Shown in pieces: positions 25,543-35,733 of a stretch of DNA of 64,000 nucleotides (within the stretch, counting starts at the first letter, position 1; every line of letters starts with the position of its first letter). Location of the stretch: the NCBI RefSeq assembly GCF_008271465.1, contig NZ_VMDU01000005.1:186001-250000 (forward strand). Reading direction: 5' to 3'. A program made the translations under genes and the position numbers. Below the pieces are notes generated by a model. That model did not search any database and was not told the origin of the DNA. It was given only the letters and a program-made list of their open reading frames with translations. Source of the stretch: Tabrizicola flagellatus (GTDB lineage Bacteria; Pseudomonadota; Alphaproteobacteria; Rhodobacterales; Rhodobacteraceae).

Positions 25543-28511
25543 CGTTCCTCCACCAGGATCTCGCGCTTGCCGACGTGGTTCGCACGGGTGACGATGCCCT
25601 GCTCCTCCATCTGCTCGACCAGACGCGCGGCCTTGTTGTAGCCGATGCCCAGTTTCCGCTGGATGTAGCTGGTGGAACACTTCCGGTCCCGCGCCACGAT
25701 CGCCACGGCCTGATCGTACAGCGCATCGTCCGAAGCCTCGCCCGAGCCGAGGCCCAGCACCATGTCGATGTCGCTTGCCACCTCGTCCTCCGGCCCCTCG
25801 ACCACGCCCGACATGTAGACCGGCGGGCCGAAGCTCTTCAGGTGGTTGACGATCTCTTCCACTTCCTCGTCCGAAACGAACGGCCCGTGGATCCGGGTGA
25901 TCTTCGCGCCGTTGCCCATGTAGAGCATGTCGCCCGCGCCCAGCAGCTGCTCGGCCCCCTGTTCGCCCAGGATCGTGCGGCTGTCGATCTTCGAGGTGAC
26001 CTGGAAGGAAATCCGCGTCGGGAAGTTGGCCTTGATCGTGCCGGTGATGACATCGACCGAAGGCCGCTGCGTCGCCATGATCAGGTGAATGCCCGACGCC
26101 CGCGCCATCTGGGCAAGGCGCTGGATGCAGGCCTCGATCTCCTTGCCCGCCACCATCATCAGGTCGGCCATCTCGTCCACGATGACGACGATGTAGGGGA
26201 AGGGCTGCGGCGCGAATTCTTCGGTCTCGAACACCGGATCGCCGGTTTCCTCGTCGAACCCGGTCTGGATCGTGCGCTTGAACATCTCGCCCTTGGCCAG
26301 CGCCTCGCGGACGCGCCCGTTGTAGCCCTCGATGTTGCGCACGCCCATCTTGGACATCTTGCGATAGCGTTCCTCCATCTCGCCCACGACCCATTTCAGG
26401 GCGACGACCGCCTTCTTCGGGTCGGTCACGACGGGGGACAGAAGATGCGGAATGCCGTCATAGACCGACAGTTCGAGCATCTTCGGGTCGATCATGATCA
26501 GCCGGCACTCCTCGGGCGTCAGCTTGTAGAGGAGGCTCAGGATCATCGTGTTGATCGCAACCGACTTGCCCGACCCCGTGGTCCCGGCGATCAGGAGGTG
26601 GGGCATCTTCGCCAGGTTCGCCACCACGGGCTCGCCGCCGATGTCCTTGCCGAGCGCCAGCGGTAGCCGCATCTGGCTGTCGCCGAAGTCGCGCGCCGAC
26701 AGGATCTCGCGCAGCACCACCTTCTCGCGGTGGGCGTTCGGCAGTTCGATGCCGATCACACTGCGCCCCGGCACGGTCGAGACACGGGCCGAAAGCGCCG
26801 ACATCGACCGGGCGATGTCGTCGGCCAGACCGATCACGCGGCTGGCCTTCAGGCCCGGCGCCGGTTCCAGCTCGTACATGGTGACCACCGGGCCGGGACG
26901 GACGGCGACGATCTCGCCCTTCACGCCGTAGTCGTCCAGCACCGATTCCAGCATCCGCGCGTTCTCTTCCAGCGCCTCGTCCGACAGCTGGTTGCGCTGG
27001 ATCGTCACCGGCGCGGCCAACAGGCTCAGCGGCGGCAGTTCATAGGTCTGTGCATGGTCGTCGAAACGCAGGGCCGGCTGACTTTCCGCCATCGCCTGGC
27101 GCGAGGGTGCAGGCTTCTTCACCGAGTGCTGCACCACGGCCTTGCGATCCGGCGCAAATCCCGTCGGGCGGGCAGGCGGCAGCTCATCCTCCGGATCGTC
27201 CAGCCGATAGCCGGCGCTCTCGTCCCGGTCCGCCGAGGCTGCGCCCTCGTTCAGGGTCAGCGGCTCCTCGTCTTCGGCCTCTGGCTCCCAGGCCCGCGGG
27301 GCGCTCACCGGCGGGACCGACCGGGGCAGGGGCCGCGTGTCGGCCATCAGCACGGCCGGCCCCTTCGGCCGCATCACCGGCGGCTCGACCCGCGCGGCGG
27401 TGGGCAGCGGCGGCGGCGCCACCGGGAAATCGGGCGTGCGCAGCACGCGGTTGCGGATCACGTCGGAAATCCGCGCCTTGATCCGGTCCTCGCTGGGCAT
27501 CGAGGGATCCCAGGAAGGCTCGTATTCGACCAGTTCCGGCTCGGGCTCCGGCTGGTGCTTGCGGCGCAGGCGGTCCAGCAGGCCAAGCTTCTCCTTCGCG
27601 GGTGCCATTTCCGCCTCGGGTGCCGGATGCCGGGTCTCGCCGCGCAGCGCGGCCGGCATCGCCCGGCCCTGACTGGCCCGCAGCGGCTCGGGCTTCATCG
27701 TCGCGGCCGCGCCCCCCGTTACCGGCGGCACCACCCGGCGTGACACCGGGGCGTCGCGGCCCATGGCGACTGGCGGTTCAAAGTTCCGCGCAGCGGTCAC
27801 ATTCGCCGACCGTGCGCGGGCCCGATCCTGCAGGGCGGCCGCGCCGGTCAGGGCGCCGCGCGCCCCCGCCCCCAGCGCCTGCCGCAGCGCCGAATAGCCC
27901 AGGATCGACCCCAGAAGCAGGAACCGCCGGATCGCGCGCAGCTCTTCCATGTCGAAGCCGGTCACGAACAGCATCATCGCGACCAGCCCGGCAAAGGTGA
28001 TCAGCGACAGAAGCTTCAGCCCGAAGCCTGCCGTCCCCGGGATGATCCCCAGAAGCGACCCTGTCACCGTGTCGCCGAACAGCCCCCCCAGGCCGAAGGT
28101 ATGCGCCCAGCCATCCCCCGGCACCAGGGTCGCGCAGTGGACGGCCGCGAAGGCCACCGCGATCACCGCAAAGGCCACCCGTCCGATGGCCCTTTCGCCC
28201 CCGCGATGGATCATGAAGCGCACGCCCCAGGCGCCGAAGATCAGCGGGATCGTCCATGCGCCCTTGCCGATCAGGATGATCAGCGTCGAGGACAGCGCCG
28301 CCCCGAAGCGCCCGAAGATGTTCCGCGCGGGTTCCTCGGTCGCGACCATCCAGCCCGGATCCTCTGGCGAATAGCTCCACAGCATCAGCGAGAAGGCCAG
28401 CCCGACCAGCACCAGGACCAGCCCCAGAAGCTCGCGCCCCCGGCGTTCCAGCATTGCCTGCGTGCCCTGGTCCAGAAGCGGATCGCGCTGCCGTGCCTGA
28501 TAGGATGCCAT
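25539..28511 (-). CDS. ftsK: DNA translocase FtsK
   Basis: A 990-residue division and chromosome-segregation motor. Four N-terminal membrane helices (about 28-170) are followed by a long Pro- and Arg-rich linker. The RecA-like motor has Walker [13 protein letters not shown] (near residue 640) and Walker [15 protein letters not shown]. The C-terminal winged-helix gamma domain ([25 protein letters not shown]) reads KOPS-like polarity sequences. ATG 28511 has a GAGGGA site and begins [11 protein letters not shown]; the frame extends upstream only as a shadow of the aminotransferase gene, which ends 11 nt before. The stop overlaps the nuclease-like gene. Confidence 0.95.
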   Translation of the reverse strand: MASYQARQRDPLLDQGTQAMLERRGRELLGLVLVLVGLAFSLMLWSYSPEDPGWMVATEEPARNIFGRFGAALSSTLIILIGKGAWTIPLIFGAWGVRFMIHRGGERAIGRVAFAVIAVAFAAVHCATLVPGDGWAHTFGLGGLFGDTVTGSLLGIIPGTAGFGLKLLSLITFAGLVAMMLFVTGFDMEELRAIRRFLLLGSILGYSALRQALGAGARGALTGAAALQDRARARSANVTAARNFEPPVAMGRDAPVSRRVVPPVTGGAAATMKPEPLRASQGRAMPAALRGETRHPAPEAEMAPAKEKLGLLDRLRRKHQPEPEPELVEYEPSWDPSMPSEDRIKARISDVIRNRVLRTPDFPVAPPPLPTAARVEPPVMRPKGPAVLMADTRPLPRSVPPVSAPRAWEPEAEDEEPLTLNEGAASADRDESAGYRLDDPEDELPPARPTGFAPDRKAVVQHSVKKPAPSRQAMAESQPALRFDDHAQTYELPPLSLLAAPVTIQRNQLSDEALEENARMLESVLDDYGVKGEIVAVRPGPVVTMYELEPAPGLKASRVIGLADDIARSMSALSARVSTVPGRSVIGIELPNAHREKVVLREILSARDFGDSQMRLPLALGKDIGGEPVVANLAKMPHLLIAGTTGSGKSVAINTMILSLLYKLTPEECRLIMIDPKMLELSVYDGIPHLLSPVVTDPKKAVVALKWVVGEMEERYRKMSKMGVRNIEGYNGRVREALAKGEMFKRTIQTGFDEETGDPVFETEEFAPQPFPYIVVIVDEMADLMMVAGKEIEACIQRLAQMARASGIHLIMATQRPSVDVITGTIKANFPTRISFQVTSKIDSRTILGEQGAEQLLGAGDMLYMGNGAKITRIHGPFVSDEEVEEIVNHLKSFGPPVYMSGVVEGPEDEVASDIDMVLGLGSGEASDDALYDQAVAIVARDRKCSTSYIQRKLGIGYNKAARLVEQMEEQGIVTRANHVGKREILVEER

Positions 28512-28522
28512 TCGTCCCTCAC

Positions 28523-29701
28523 TCACCCATAGATGCAGTCGCGAAGCCTGGTCAGCCCGCGCTGCGTTTCTTCTTGCGGGGCCACCAGGGCCACCCGGAT
28601 ATATCCGCGGCCGGGGTTCTCGCCCCCGACCTCGCGCGACAGGTAGCCGCCGGGCAGCACCCGCACCCCCGTCTCGCGCCAAAGCTTCAGGGCTGCCGCC
28701 TCACCATCCTCGACGGGCAGCCACAGGAAGAACCCGCCCCCCGGCGCTCGATAGCCCTGCACTCCGGCGAAAATCACATCCGCATCGCGGAACTTCGCCT
28801 GATACAGCGCGCGCGAGGCATCTACATGCGCCTCGTCCGCCCAGGCTGCCTCGGCCACCCGCTGCAAGGGCAGGGGCAGGGGGGCACCGGCGAAGGCACG
28901 CAGCTTGCGGATGCGCCCCATGCTTTCCGGCCCCGCGGCCACGAAGCCCGACCGCAGCCCCGGCAGGTTCGACCGCTTGGACAGCGAATGGAACACCACG
29001 ACGCGCTCGGGATCGGCTCCTTGCGCCTCGGCCACCTGCAACAGGCCGGGCGGCGGCGCCTCGCGCCAGATCTCGGAATAGCACTCGTCGGCCAGCACCT
29101 TGAAATCATGCCGCTCGGCCAGCGCCAGGAGGTCCGCCAGATATTCCTTAGAGGCCACCGCGCCCTGCGGGTTGGCGGGCGAACAGATATAGGCCAGTGC
29201 CACCCGGTCCAGCACGTCCTTGGGCAGGCTGCCGTAATCGGGCAGGAACCCGGTCGCGGCGGTGGCGGGGACATAGACGGGTTCCGCCCCCACGGTCAGC
29301 GCGGCCACGGCATAGACCTGGTAGAACGGGTTCGGCATCAGGACGACCGGGGTCTTCCCGGCCTTGGTCTCGGGGCAGAGCGCGATGCAGGCGTTGAACA
29401 GCCCCTCGCGCGTCCCGTTCAGCGCCATCAGCCGGTCCTCGGCCACCGTCACGCCATAGCGCCGCGCAATCCAGCCCGAGATCGCCGCCAGCAGCTCGGG
29501 CGTCCCGTCGTTCGGCGGATAGACGCCAAAGCCCGAAAGGTTCGCGGCAAGGATCGGCCCCACGAAATCGGGCATGGCATGACGCGGCTCGCCGATGGTC
29601 ATGGTAATTGGTTCGCCGCCGGGGGCGTGCGCGTCCAGAAGCTTCCGCAGACGCGGAAACGCATAATCCGGCAGGTTCGAAAACCGCTCAGGAAACGCCA
29701 T
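28523..29701 (-). CDS. class I/II aminotransferase, DapC-like
   Basis: A 392-residue PLP enzyme of fold type I. The Schiff-base lysine is Lys242 in [26 protein letters not shown] and ADECYSEIW carry the conserved Asn, Asp and Tyr, and VALVA ends in the carboxylate-binding region. The [13 protein letters not shown] form is that of N-succinyl-diaminopimelate aminotransferases, which would fit with dapB, dapD and dapE in this window. General aminotransferase activity is certain; the succinyl-DAP role is likely. It lies 11 nt upstream of ftsK and is probably co-transcribed with it. Confidence 0.82.
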   Translation of the reverse strand: MAFPERFSNLPDYAFPRLRKLLDAHAPGGEPITMTIGEPRHAMPDFVGPILAANLSGFGVYPPNDGTPELLAAISGWIARRYGVTVAEDRLMALNGTREGLFNACIALCPETKAGKTPVVLMPNPFYQVYAVAALTVGAEPVYVPATAATGFLPDYGSLPKDVLDRVALAYICSPANPQGAVASKEYLADLLALAERHDFKVLADECYSEIWREAPPPGLLQVAEAQGADPERVVVFHSLSKRSNLPGLRSGFVAAGPESMGRIRKLRAFAGAPLPLPLQRVAEAAWADEAHVDASRALYQAKFRDADVIFAGVQGYRAPGGGFFLWLPVEDGEAAALKLWRETGVRVLPGGYLSREVGGENPGRGYIRVALVAPQEETQRGLTRLRDCIYG

Positions 29702-29820
29702 TGCTGCCTCAATCGCGGGGTCTATGCGCCCCGTTTTCCGGCACGATAGCGGCCCTCGCGCGTGAGGTCCACAAAAAACCCTTCACGCTGAGAGGCTTGG
29801 GGCGCGACCTGTTGCAATTT

Positions 29821-29843
29821 CGTAGGGTGCGCTACAGCGCACC
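29821..29843. repeat. dispersed palindromic repeat, family A copy 1
   Basis: A 23-base unit, cGTAGGGTGCGCT...AGCGCACC, folds into an 8-bp stem (GGTGCGCT/AGCGCACC). An identical 23-base copy lies at 47760-47782. It sits 25 bases downstream of the DUF1244 gene stop (minus strand) and could act as a weak terminator or mRNA-end stabiliser. Confidence 0.75.
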
Positions 29844-29868
29844 ATCCGCCGGTGCGCGGTCGCGCGCC

Positions 29869-30189
29869 CTAGACCTGCTTCGGCCCGACATTCTCGGCGA
29901 AAGCCTTGTCGAAGGCCGCCTTCTTCGCGTCATCCGCCTCGGTCTGGTGCAGGGCCACCCAGTCGGCATAGGGCATGCCATAGACGATCTCGCGCGCCTC
30001 GTCCTTGCTCAGGGGTATCCCCCGCTCGGCGGCGGCTTCCTGGTACCAGCGGCTCAGGCAATTCCGGCAGAAGCCGCCAAGATTCATCAGGTCGATGTTC
30101 TGCACATCCGGCCGCTTGACCATCAGGTGATGCACCAGCGCCCGGAAGGCCGCCGCCTCCAGCTCGGTCCGCGTCGCGTCGTTCATCAT
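29869..30189 (-). CDS. DUF1244 family protein
   Basis: A 106-residue conserved alphaproteobacterial protein. Its core MNLGGFCRNCLSRWYQEAA with two Cys three residues apart, followed by YGMPYADW, is diagnostic for DUF1244 (SMc04008-like). Structures of the family are small helical bundles; function is unknown. It overlaps the N-formylglutamate amidohydrolase gene by 4 nt, a neighbourhood that suggests a shared transcript but no proven link. Confidence 0.88.
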   Translation of the reverse strand: MMNDATRTELEAAAFRALVHHLMVKRPDVQNIDLMNLGGFCRNCLSRWYQEAAAERGIPLSKDEAREIVYGMPYADWVALHQTEADDAKKAAFDKAFAENVGPKQV

Positions 30190-30914
30190 ATCGTCTCCAG
30201 CACTTGGCTCAGGATGCCTGCCAGCCGCCCGGCCCAGTGCGCCTGCTCGGCGGGCGTGGCGATCAGATCGTTCCGCACCTCTATAAGTGTGTTGTGCCTC
30301 CCGGTCCGCAAGGCATGCCGATCGATCGCATCGCCCGGCAGATGGCCCGAATAGGGTTCGTTGTCGCCTATGCAGAGGTCCGTCTCCGCCCGCAACCGCG
30401 CGATCAGCGGTTTCGAGAACCGCTCATCCAGGTGGCTGTACAGCACTCCCACATGCCAGGGTCGCGGCGCGCGGCCGCGCAGGCAGGGGGTGAAGGAATG
30501 GATCGCCAGGATCACCCGGTCCGGCCGCAGCGCCGCCAGCCGGGCATAGGCGGCGTGATAGGGGCGATAGAGCCGGTCCAGCCGCGCCTCGATCCCCTCC
30601 GCCCCGATGTGCCGGTTGGCCGGGATGATCGTCCCGTCGTAAAGCTGCATCACCAGTGTCGGGTCGTCCTCGCCCCGGTTCGGGTCGATCACCAGGCGGC
30701 TGAAGTCCGACAGGATCACCGGGCTGTCCAGCAGCCGCCCAAGCTCGCAGGCCACCCCCGCCGCACCCACGTCCCAGGCGATGTGGCGGGCCATGTCCTC
30801 GGCCGGGATGCCCAGGTCGCCGCCGTTCACCCACTCCGGCACCCGGTTCGACGCATGGTCGCAGGTCACCAGCCAGCGCCCCTTGCGATCCTCGCCCTCG
30901 ATCCTGAACGCCAC
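30186..30914 (-). CDS. N-formylglutamate amidohydrolase family protein
   Basis: A 242-residue zinc amidohydrolase. LVTCDHASNRVPEW, DVGAAGVACELGRLLDSPVILSDFSRLVIDPNR, LAIHSFTP and the late IEVRNDLI are the family blocks containing the metal and substrate ligands. The family releases glutamate from N-formylglutamate at the end of histidine breakdown, or acts on related acyl amino acids. No hut genes lie nearby, so the substrate is uncertain. It is first in a two-gene unit with the DUF1244 gene. Confidence 0.85.
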   Translation of the reverse strand: MAFRIEGEDRKGRWLVTCDHASNRVPEWVNGGDLGIPAEDMARHIAWDVGAAGVACELGRLLDSPVILSDFSRLVIDPNRGEDDPTLVMQLYDGTIIPANRHIGAEGIEARLDRLYRPYHAAYARLAALRPDRVILAIHSFTPCLRGRAPRPWHVGVLYSHLDERFSKPLIARLRAETDLCIGDNEPYSGHLPGDAIDRHALRTGRHNTLIEVRNDLIATPAEQAHWAGRLAGILSQVLETI

Positions 30915-30995
30915 GCTTCACCCCCGCCGTCCCGACCCGCTTCTACCCGCAACCGCCCGCCGATGCCAGCGACCGGCGCGCCTCGCGCCGCCGCC

Positions 30996-31024
30996 CCCAA
31001 AATTCTTCGCCGAAGAATTTTGGG
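30996..31024. repeat. dispersed palindrome, family C copy 1
   Basis: CCCAAAATTCTTC and its reverse complement flank a 3-base centre, giving a 13-bp stem. A related palindrome (same ATTCTTCG core) lies at 59865-59893. It stands between divergent genes, 82 bases from one start codon and 95 bases before pyk, so it is not at a 3' end. It may affect transcription of either gene or be a mobile palindromic element. Confidence 0.7.
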
Positions 31025-31119
31025 CCCCGCCCGGCGGAAGCGGGCGTTGCGGGATGGACCGACTTGGTCCATAAGGCACGCGGCCCACATCAACGGAACC
31101 TATGAGCAGGAGGATGGCG

Positions 31120-32565
31120 ATGCGCCGCCACCGCAACGTGAAGATTGTGGCCACGCTTGGCCCGGCGTCCAGCAGCTACGAGATGATCCGCGCGCTCTTC
31201 GAGGCCGGGGCCGACGTGTTCCGCCTGAACATGAGCCACGGCTCCCACGACGACATCCGCAAGCGCCACGAGATCATCCGCCAGGTCGAAAAGGATCTCG
31301 GTCGCCCGATCGGCATCCTCGCCGACCTGCAGGGCCCCAAACTCCGCGTCGGCGTCTTCGCCAACGGCGCCGAGGACCTGGTCGAAGGCGCCGCCTTCCG
31401 CATGGATCTCTCCACCGCCCCCGGCGATGCCAGGCGCGTGAACCTGCCGCATCCCGAGATCTTTGCGGCGCTGGAACCCGGCACTTCGCTTCTGGTCAAT
31501 GACGGCAAGATCCGCCTGCGCGTCAACGCCTGCGGCAAGGACTTCGCCGATTGCACCGTGGAAGTCGGCGGCACGATCTCGAACCGCAAGGGCGTGAACG
31601 TGCCCGACGTGGTTCTGCCGCTTGCCGCGCTGTCGGAGAAGGACCGCACCGACCTCGAATTCGTATGCGAACTGGGCGTGGACTGGCTGGCCCTGTCCTT
31701 CGTGCAGCGCCCCGAGGACGTGATCGAGGCCCGCACCCTGGCCAAGGGCCGCGCCGCGATACTCTCCAAGATCGAGAAGCCGGCGGCCGTGAAGGCCTAT
31801 GACGCCATCCTCCAGGTCTCGGACGGGATCATGGTGGCGCGCGGCGACCTTGGCGTCGAACTGCCCGTGACCTCGGTGCCCCCGATCCAGAAGCGTCTGG
31901 TGCGCGGCGCCCGCGCGGCGGCCAAACCGGTGATCGTGGCCACCCAGATGCTCGAATCGATGATCGAATCGCCCGTGCCCACCCGGGCCGAGGTCTCGGA
32001 CGTGGCGACCGCGATCTACGAAGGCGCCGATGCGGTGATGCTGTCGGCCGAATCCGCGGCCGGCAAGTATCCGGTCGAGGCGGTGACCACGATGAACAAC
32101 GTGGCGATGAGCGTCGAGAAGGATCCGACCTATCTGTCCATCATCGAGGCCAGCCGCGTCGTCCGCCGCGAATCGGTCGCCGACGGCATCGTCGCCGCCG
32201 CGCGCGAGATCGCCGAGGCCACGAACATCAAGGCGATCTGCTGCTTCAGCCAGTCGGGCACCACGGCCGCGCTGGTGGCGCGCGAACGCCCGCATGTGGC
32301 GATCCTGGCGCTCACCCCGCTCATGTCCACCGCGCGGCGGCTGGCGCTGACCTGGGGCACGCATTGCGTCATCACCCCGCCGCAGGAACGCTTCAAGGGC
32401 GCGGTACTCGCGGCCGTGGGCGCGGCGCGGTCGGATGGTTTTGCCACCGAAGAAGACCAGATCGTCGTCACTGCGGGCGTGCCGTTCAACGTCAAGGGCA
32501 CGACGAACATCCTGCGCGTGGCGCCCTGCGACGAACGCTTGATCTCGCGCGTGGACCCCGAGTAG
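31120..32565 (+). CDS. pyk: pyruvate kinase
   Basis: A 481-residue glycolytic enzyme. MRRHRNVKIVATLGPASS opens the barrel. FRLNMSHG, GRPIGILADLQGPKLRVG, SKIEKPAAV with the catalytic Lys, MVARGDLGVELP for the metal and ATQMLESM are all present. The C-terminal allosteric domain follows. ATG 31120 is preferred because AGGAGG at 31108-31113 is six bases upstream; in-frame ATGs at 31102 and 31114 precede or abut that site. It converts phosphoenolpyruvate and ADP to pyruvate and ATP in the cytoplasm. Confidence 0.95.
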   Translation: MRRHRNVKIVATLGPASSSYEMIRALFEAGADVFRLNMSHGSHDDIRKRHEIIRQVEKDLGRPIGILADLQGPKLRVGVFANGAEDLVEGAAFRMDLSTAPGDARRVNLPHPEIFAALEPGTSLLVNDGKIRLRVNACGKDFADCTVEVGGTISNRKGVNVPDVVLPLAALSEKDRTDLEFVCELGVDWLALSFVQRPEDVIEARTLAKGRAAILSKIEKPAAVKAYDAILQVSDGIMVARGDLGVELPVTSVPPIQKRLVRGARAAAKPVIVATQMLESMIESPVPTRAEVSDVATAIYEGADAVMLSAESAAGKYPVEAVTTMNNVAMSVEKDPTYLSIIEASRVVRRESVADGIVAAAREIAEATNIKAICCFSQSGTTAALVARERPHVAILALTPLMSTARRLALTWGTHCVITPPQERFKGAVLAAVGAARSDGFATEEDQIVVTAGVPFNVKGTTNILRVAPCDERLISRVDPE

Positions 32566-32598
32566 GCTCTGCCCGCGCGGGGTCACGGGCGAGGCGCC

Positions 32599-32823
32599 AT
32601 GGACACGGATCTGCTGCTGACGGTCGGCATCGTGCTGACGGTGCTCTCGGTGCCATCCCTGTTGTCGGCCTGGGTCGAGAACAGGGCCCCCCGCACGGGC
32701 GCCATCATGGCGGTGACGGCGCTCGGCATGATCTCGGCGGCGTTGATCTACAGCCCCGGCGGATATGCCTTCGAGCAGGTGCCCGGGGTCGTTCTCAAGA
32801 CGGTGATGCGCCTGTTCGATTGA
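32599..32823 (+). CDS. small two-helix membrane protein
   Basis: A 74-residue protein with two predicted membrane helices (about 5-25 and 34-54), an Arg-containing loop [10 protein letters not shown] and a short basic tail. It begins 33 bases after the pyk stop and precedes the ribosomal protein genes. I do not recognise a family; similar small proteins of unknown function are often found beside rpmI in related bacteria. The ATG has a GGGCGAGG-like site upstream. Confidence 0.65.
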   Translation: MDTDLLLTVGIVLTVLSVPSLLSAWVENRAPRTGAIMAVTALGMISAALIYSPGGYAFEQVPGVVLKTVMRLFD

Positions 32824-32932
32824 CGCAATCCGCTTGCACCTTTTCCCGGCTGCCCCTATAGGGGCGGCTTCGATACCCGCACGGCCGGCCAAGGTGGCAT
32901 GCCGAGTCGTGCCTGAAACCACGGAGATGGAA

Positions 32933-33133
32933 ATGCCCAAGATGAAGACCAAGTCGGCGGCGAAGAAGCGCTTCAGCTTCACGGCCACCGGTCGGGTGAA
33001 GGCCGGCGTCGCCGGCAAGCGCCACGGCATGATCAAGCGCACCCCGAAATTCGTCCGCGACGCGACCGGCACCATGCTGCTCTGCGACAGCGATGCGAAG
33101 ATCGTCAAGAAATACATGCCCTACGACCGGTAA
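32933..33133 (+). CDS. rpmI: 50S ribosomal protein L35
   Basis: A 66-residue basic protein: [20 protein letters not shown], then [13 protein letters not shown], matching bacterial L35 over its whole length. ATG 32933 follows an ACGGAGATGG site; the frame is open upstream but without similarity. It pairs with rplT 12 nt downstream, the normal arrangement, though infC, which often precedes rpmI, is not here. Confidence 0.97.
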   Translation: MPKMKTKSAAKKRFSFTATGRVKAGVAGKRHGMIKRTPKFVRDATGTMLLCDSDAKIVKKYMPYDR

Positions 33134-33145
33134 GGAGAGCCCCAG

Positions 33146-33508
33146 ATGTCCCGCGTCAAGTCCGGCAAGGTCACGCACGCCCGCCACCGCAAGGTTATCG
33201 CGCAGGCGAAAGGCTACTATGCCGCCCGTTCCACGAATTTCCGCACCGCGACACAGGCCGTCGACAAGGCCAACCAGTATGCGACCCGCGACCGCAAGGT
33301 CCGCAAGCGCCAGTTCCGCGCGCTGTGGATCCAGCGGATCAACGCTGCCGTCCGCCTGTTCGACTCCGAGATGACCTATTCGCGCCTTATCAACGGCCTG
33401 AACAAGGCCGGGATCGAGGTTGACCGCAAGGTCCTCGCCGACCTCGCCGTGCACGAGCCCGAGGCGTTCAACGCCATCGCCGGGCAAGCGAAGGCCGCTC
33501 TGGCCTGA
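33146..33508 (+). CDS. rplT: 50S ribosomal protein L20
   Basis: A 120-residue L20: [36 protein letters not shown] and [12 protein letters not shown] are the conserved regions. L20 is needed early in large-subunit assembly and in some bacteria represses its own operon by binding the message. A GGAGAG site precedes the ATG. An intrinsic terminator follows 26 bases after the stop. Confidence 0.97.
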   Translation: MSRVKSGKVTHARHRKVIAQAKGYYAARSTNFRTATQAVDKANQYATRDRKVRKRQFRALWIQRINAAVRLFDSEMTYSRLINGLNKAGIEVDRKVLADLAVHEPEAFNAIAGQAKAALA

Positions 33509-33518
33509 TCGGTCAGGT

Positions 33519-34295
33519 TCAAGGATAAGGAAAGGCCCTGCGGCGACGCGGGGCTTTTTTGTTTTGGCCGTCGAGGCGCCGCTCAAGCTCGGCATAGGGG
33601 CAGACATCCGCCTCGAACGGCACATTCCGCCGCCGGAACTGCTTCCCCTCGACCACCTCCGGCGCGCTGATCCGGTCCATCCGGAAATGCCGGAAATCGG
33701 CCCGCGACGGGTCCCAGGCCACCAGGTACCACAAGGGCGGCAGGATCAGGATAGCCTGTGGCTCGACCTCGCGCCGCGTCTCCGCCCCCTTGGCATCGCG
33801 GTAGCGAAAGCGCAGGGATAGTTGCCGCAGGAATGCCGTCTCGAAACAAGGGAGCAGCGCCTCCTCCATCCGCCCCGTGTCGGACAGGTCCTGCAGCGGC
33901 GACAGAATGCCCACATGCAGGCAGGCCAAGAGCCGCCGCAGGTCGCGCAGCTTGTCCGGGGGCAGCGTCCGCTCGACCTTCGCCAGACCCGCATCCGCCA
34001 GATCGGCAAAGGGCAGCGCCCGCGCCGCCCGCATCGTGGCGACGCTGATCACCAGCGCGAACAGTTCGGCGACCGAGACCCGCGCCGTCCCCTGCATCGT
34101 CCCAGAGTCAAGCAGCACGCCCCCACCACGCCCGCAGTCGGTCTGGATGACATAGCCCTGCTCGCGTAACGCCCCGATGTCGCGCAGCACCGTCCGGCGC
34201 GAGACATTCACCAGCCCCGCCAATTCACCCACCGTCACGCTGCCGTTGCGGCGCAACAGACGCAGAAGGGACTCCTGTCTCAGGCGGCTGCTCAT
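33519..34295 (-). CDS. HTH/WYL-domain transcriptional regulator (YafY type)
   Basis: A 258-residue regulator. The N-terminal DeoR-like helix-turn-helix RQESLLRLLRRNGSVTVGELAGLVNVSRRTVLRDI spans residues 6-40. A WYL domain follows, here with PPLWYLVAWDPSRADFRHFRMDRI, the segment thought to bind nucleic acid or small ligands. It is divergent from the RidA-like gene with 85 bases between starts, so it may regulate that gene. Its last 14 codons overlap the rplT terminator. Confidence 0.85.
   Translation of the reverse strand: MSSRLRQESLLRLLRRNGSVTVGELAGLVNVSRRTVLRDIGALREQGYVIQTDCGRGGGVLLDSGTMQGTARVSVAELFALVISVATMRAARALPFADLADAGLAKVERTLPPDKLRDLRRLLACLHVGILSPLQDLSDTGRMEEALLPCFETAFLRQLSLRFRYRDAKGAETRREVEPQAILILPPLWYLVAWDPSRADFRHFRMDRISAPEVVEGKQFRRRNVPFEADVCPYAELERRLDGQNKKAPRRRRAFPYP
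33535..33560 (+). terminator. intrinsic terminator of the rpmI-rplT operon
   Basis: GCCCTGCG-GCGA-CGCGGGGC forms an 8-bp stem with one G-T pair, followed directly by TTTTTT (33555-33560). It lies inside the last codons of the convergent WYL regulator gene, so one stretch of DNA serves as terminator and coding sequence. Confidence 0.88.
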
Positions 34296-34380
34296 GCCGG
34301 GGGTATAGCATGAATGGTGCCAGAATCTGTCACCGTTTCATCCTAGCCGGTTCCGACTGACCCACAGAAGGACACCGACC

Positions 34381-34782
34381 ATGACCCAGCCCCAGATCGT
34401 CAACCCGCCCCACCTGCCCGACCCGCGCCCGAACGGCTACAGCACTGCTGTCATCACCCCTGCTTCCGGGCGCCTTGCCTTCATCTCGGGCCAGGGCGGA
34501 CAGGACCCCACCGGCGCGCTCTCCCCCGATTTCGCTACCCAGGTCCGGCAGGCCTATGCCAACATTTCCACGGTGATCGAGGCGCTCGGCGGCCGGCCCG
34601 ACCAGGTGGTGAAACTGACGGCCTATGTCGTCGACCACAATATGGCCAAGCTTGGCCCTCTGACCGAAGCCGTGATCCGGATGTTCGGGGGCCGCCTGCC
34701 CGCGCAAACCCTGGTCCCGGTCCCGAAACTCGCCATCGACCCCATGCTGTTCGAGATCGAGGCGGTGCTTACCCTCGACTGA
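34381..34782 (+). CDS. RidA-family protein lacking the catalytic arginine
   Basis: A 133-residue chorismate-mutase-like fold protein of the YjgF/RidA family: FISGQGGQDPTG, QVRQAYANISTVIEALGG and VKLTAYVVD are clear. The family's imine/enamine-deaminating members have Arg105 in a P-A-R motif before the last strand. Here the equivalent stretch is LPAQTLVPVPKL, with Gln in place of Arg. It therefore belongs to one of the Rid subgroups of unknown or different activity. It stands alone, divergent from a WYL regulator. Confidence 0.85.
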   Translation: MTQPQIVNPPHLPDPRPNGYSTAVITPASGRLAFISGQGGQDPTGALSPDFATQVRQAYANISTVIEALGGRPDQVVKLTAYVVDHNMAKLGPLTEAVIRMFGGRLPAQTLVPVPKLAIDPMLFEIEAVLTLD

Positions 34783-34827
34783 CCGTGCCAAACCTTGTGG
34801 CCGGGGCGGCAGGCCCTGGCCGCAGGC

Positions 34828-35730
34828 CTACCGGACAAACACCCTGCTCGGGTGCAACTCGCCCCCCCGATAGTGCCCCACAGCGACCGCCAGGCCGTTC
34901 AGAGAGGCCCAGCCCTCGGTCCCCCAGTCGGCGTGCCCGATCACCTGCCCCGGATTGCCGTTCCGCAGCCGCACCGCGCCCTCCGGGGTCGCCCGGAACT
35001 CCGGCAGGTCCTGCAACCCCAACTCCAGCGGCAACAGCCGGGCGTCCAGCGCATCGGTCTTGGCCTCGGCGTCGATCACCTCCAGCGAGACGCCCTGACC
35101 TGCTTCGAACGGCCCCGACCACTCCCGCCGCAGCCATTCGACATGCCCGAGGCACCCCAGCACCTGCCCAAGATCGCGCGCGATCGACCGCACATAGCCG
35201 CCCTTGCCGCAGACCATCTCCAGATCGACATGGTCCGCGTCGGGGCGGCCCAGCATGACCAGCCGCTCCACCCAGAGGGGCCGGGCGGCAAGGTCCATCA
35301 CCTCACCCTCGCGCGCCAGGTCATAGGCCCGCTCGCCATCCACCTTCACCGCCGAATACTGCGGCGGAACCTGGAGGATCTCCCCCCGGAACGCCCCCAG
35401 CGCCGCCTCGATCTGCGCGTCCGTCGGCCGCAGTGTCGAGGTCGCGATCACGCGACCCGAGGCATCGTCCGTCTCCGTCGCCGCGCCCAGCACCACCCGG
35501 AACCGGTAGCACTTCAGCGCATCGGTGATGTAGGGGATCGTCTTGGTCGCCTCCCCCAGCGCCACGGCCAGCACGCCCGTCGCATCCGGGTCCAGAGTCC
35601 CGGCATGGCCCGCCTTCTGCGCCGACAACGCCCATTTGACCTTGTTGACCACGGCGGTCGAGGTCACGCCCGCCGGCTTGTCCACGACCAGCCAGCCGCT
35701 GATCTCCCGCCCCTTGCGCGTGCGGCCCAT
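34828..35730 (-). CDS. truB: tRNA pseudouridine-55 synthase
   Basis: A 300-residue Tru[14 protein letters not shown] opens the catalytic domain and the invariant Asp47 sits in [35 protein letters not shown] and [12 protein letters not shown] are also family-specific. It makes pseudouridine at position 55 of tRNA. It is the last gene of the rbfA-glycosidase-truB unit, starting 3 nt after its neighbour's stop. Confidence 0.95.
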   Translation of the reverse strand: MGRTRKGREISGWLVVDKPAGVTSTAVVNKVKWALSAQKAGHAGTLDPDATGVLAVALGEATKTIPYITDALKCYRFRVVLGAATETDDASGRVIATSTLRPTDAQIEAALGAFRGEILQVPPQYSAVKVDGERAYDLAREGEVMDLAARPLWVERLVMLGRPDADHVDLEMVCGKGGYVRSIARDLGQVLGCLGHVEWLRREWSGPFEAGQGVSLEVIDAEAKTDALDARLLPLELGLQDLPEFRATPEGAVRLRNGNPGQVIGHADWGTEGWASLNGLAVAVGHYRGGELHPSRVFVR

Positions 35731-35733
35731 CGC

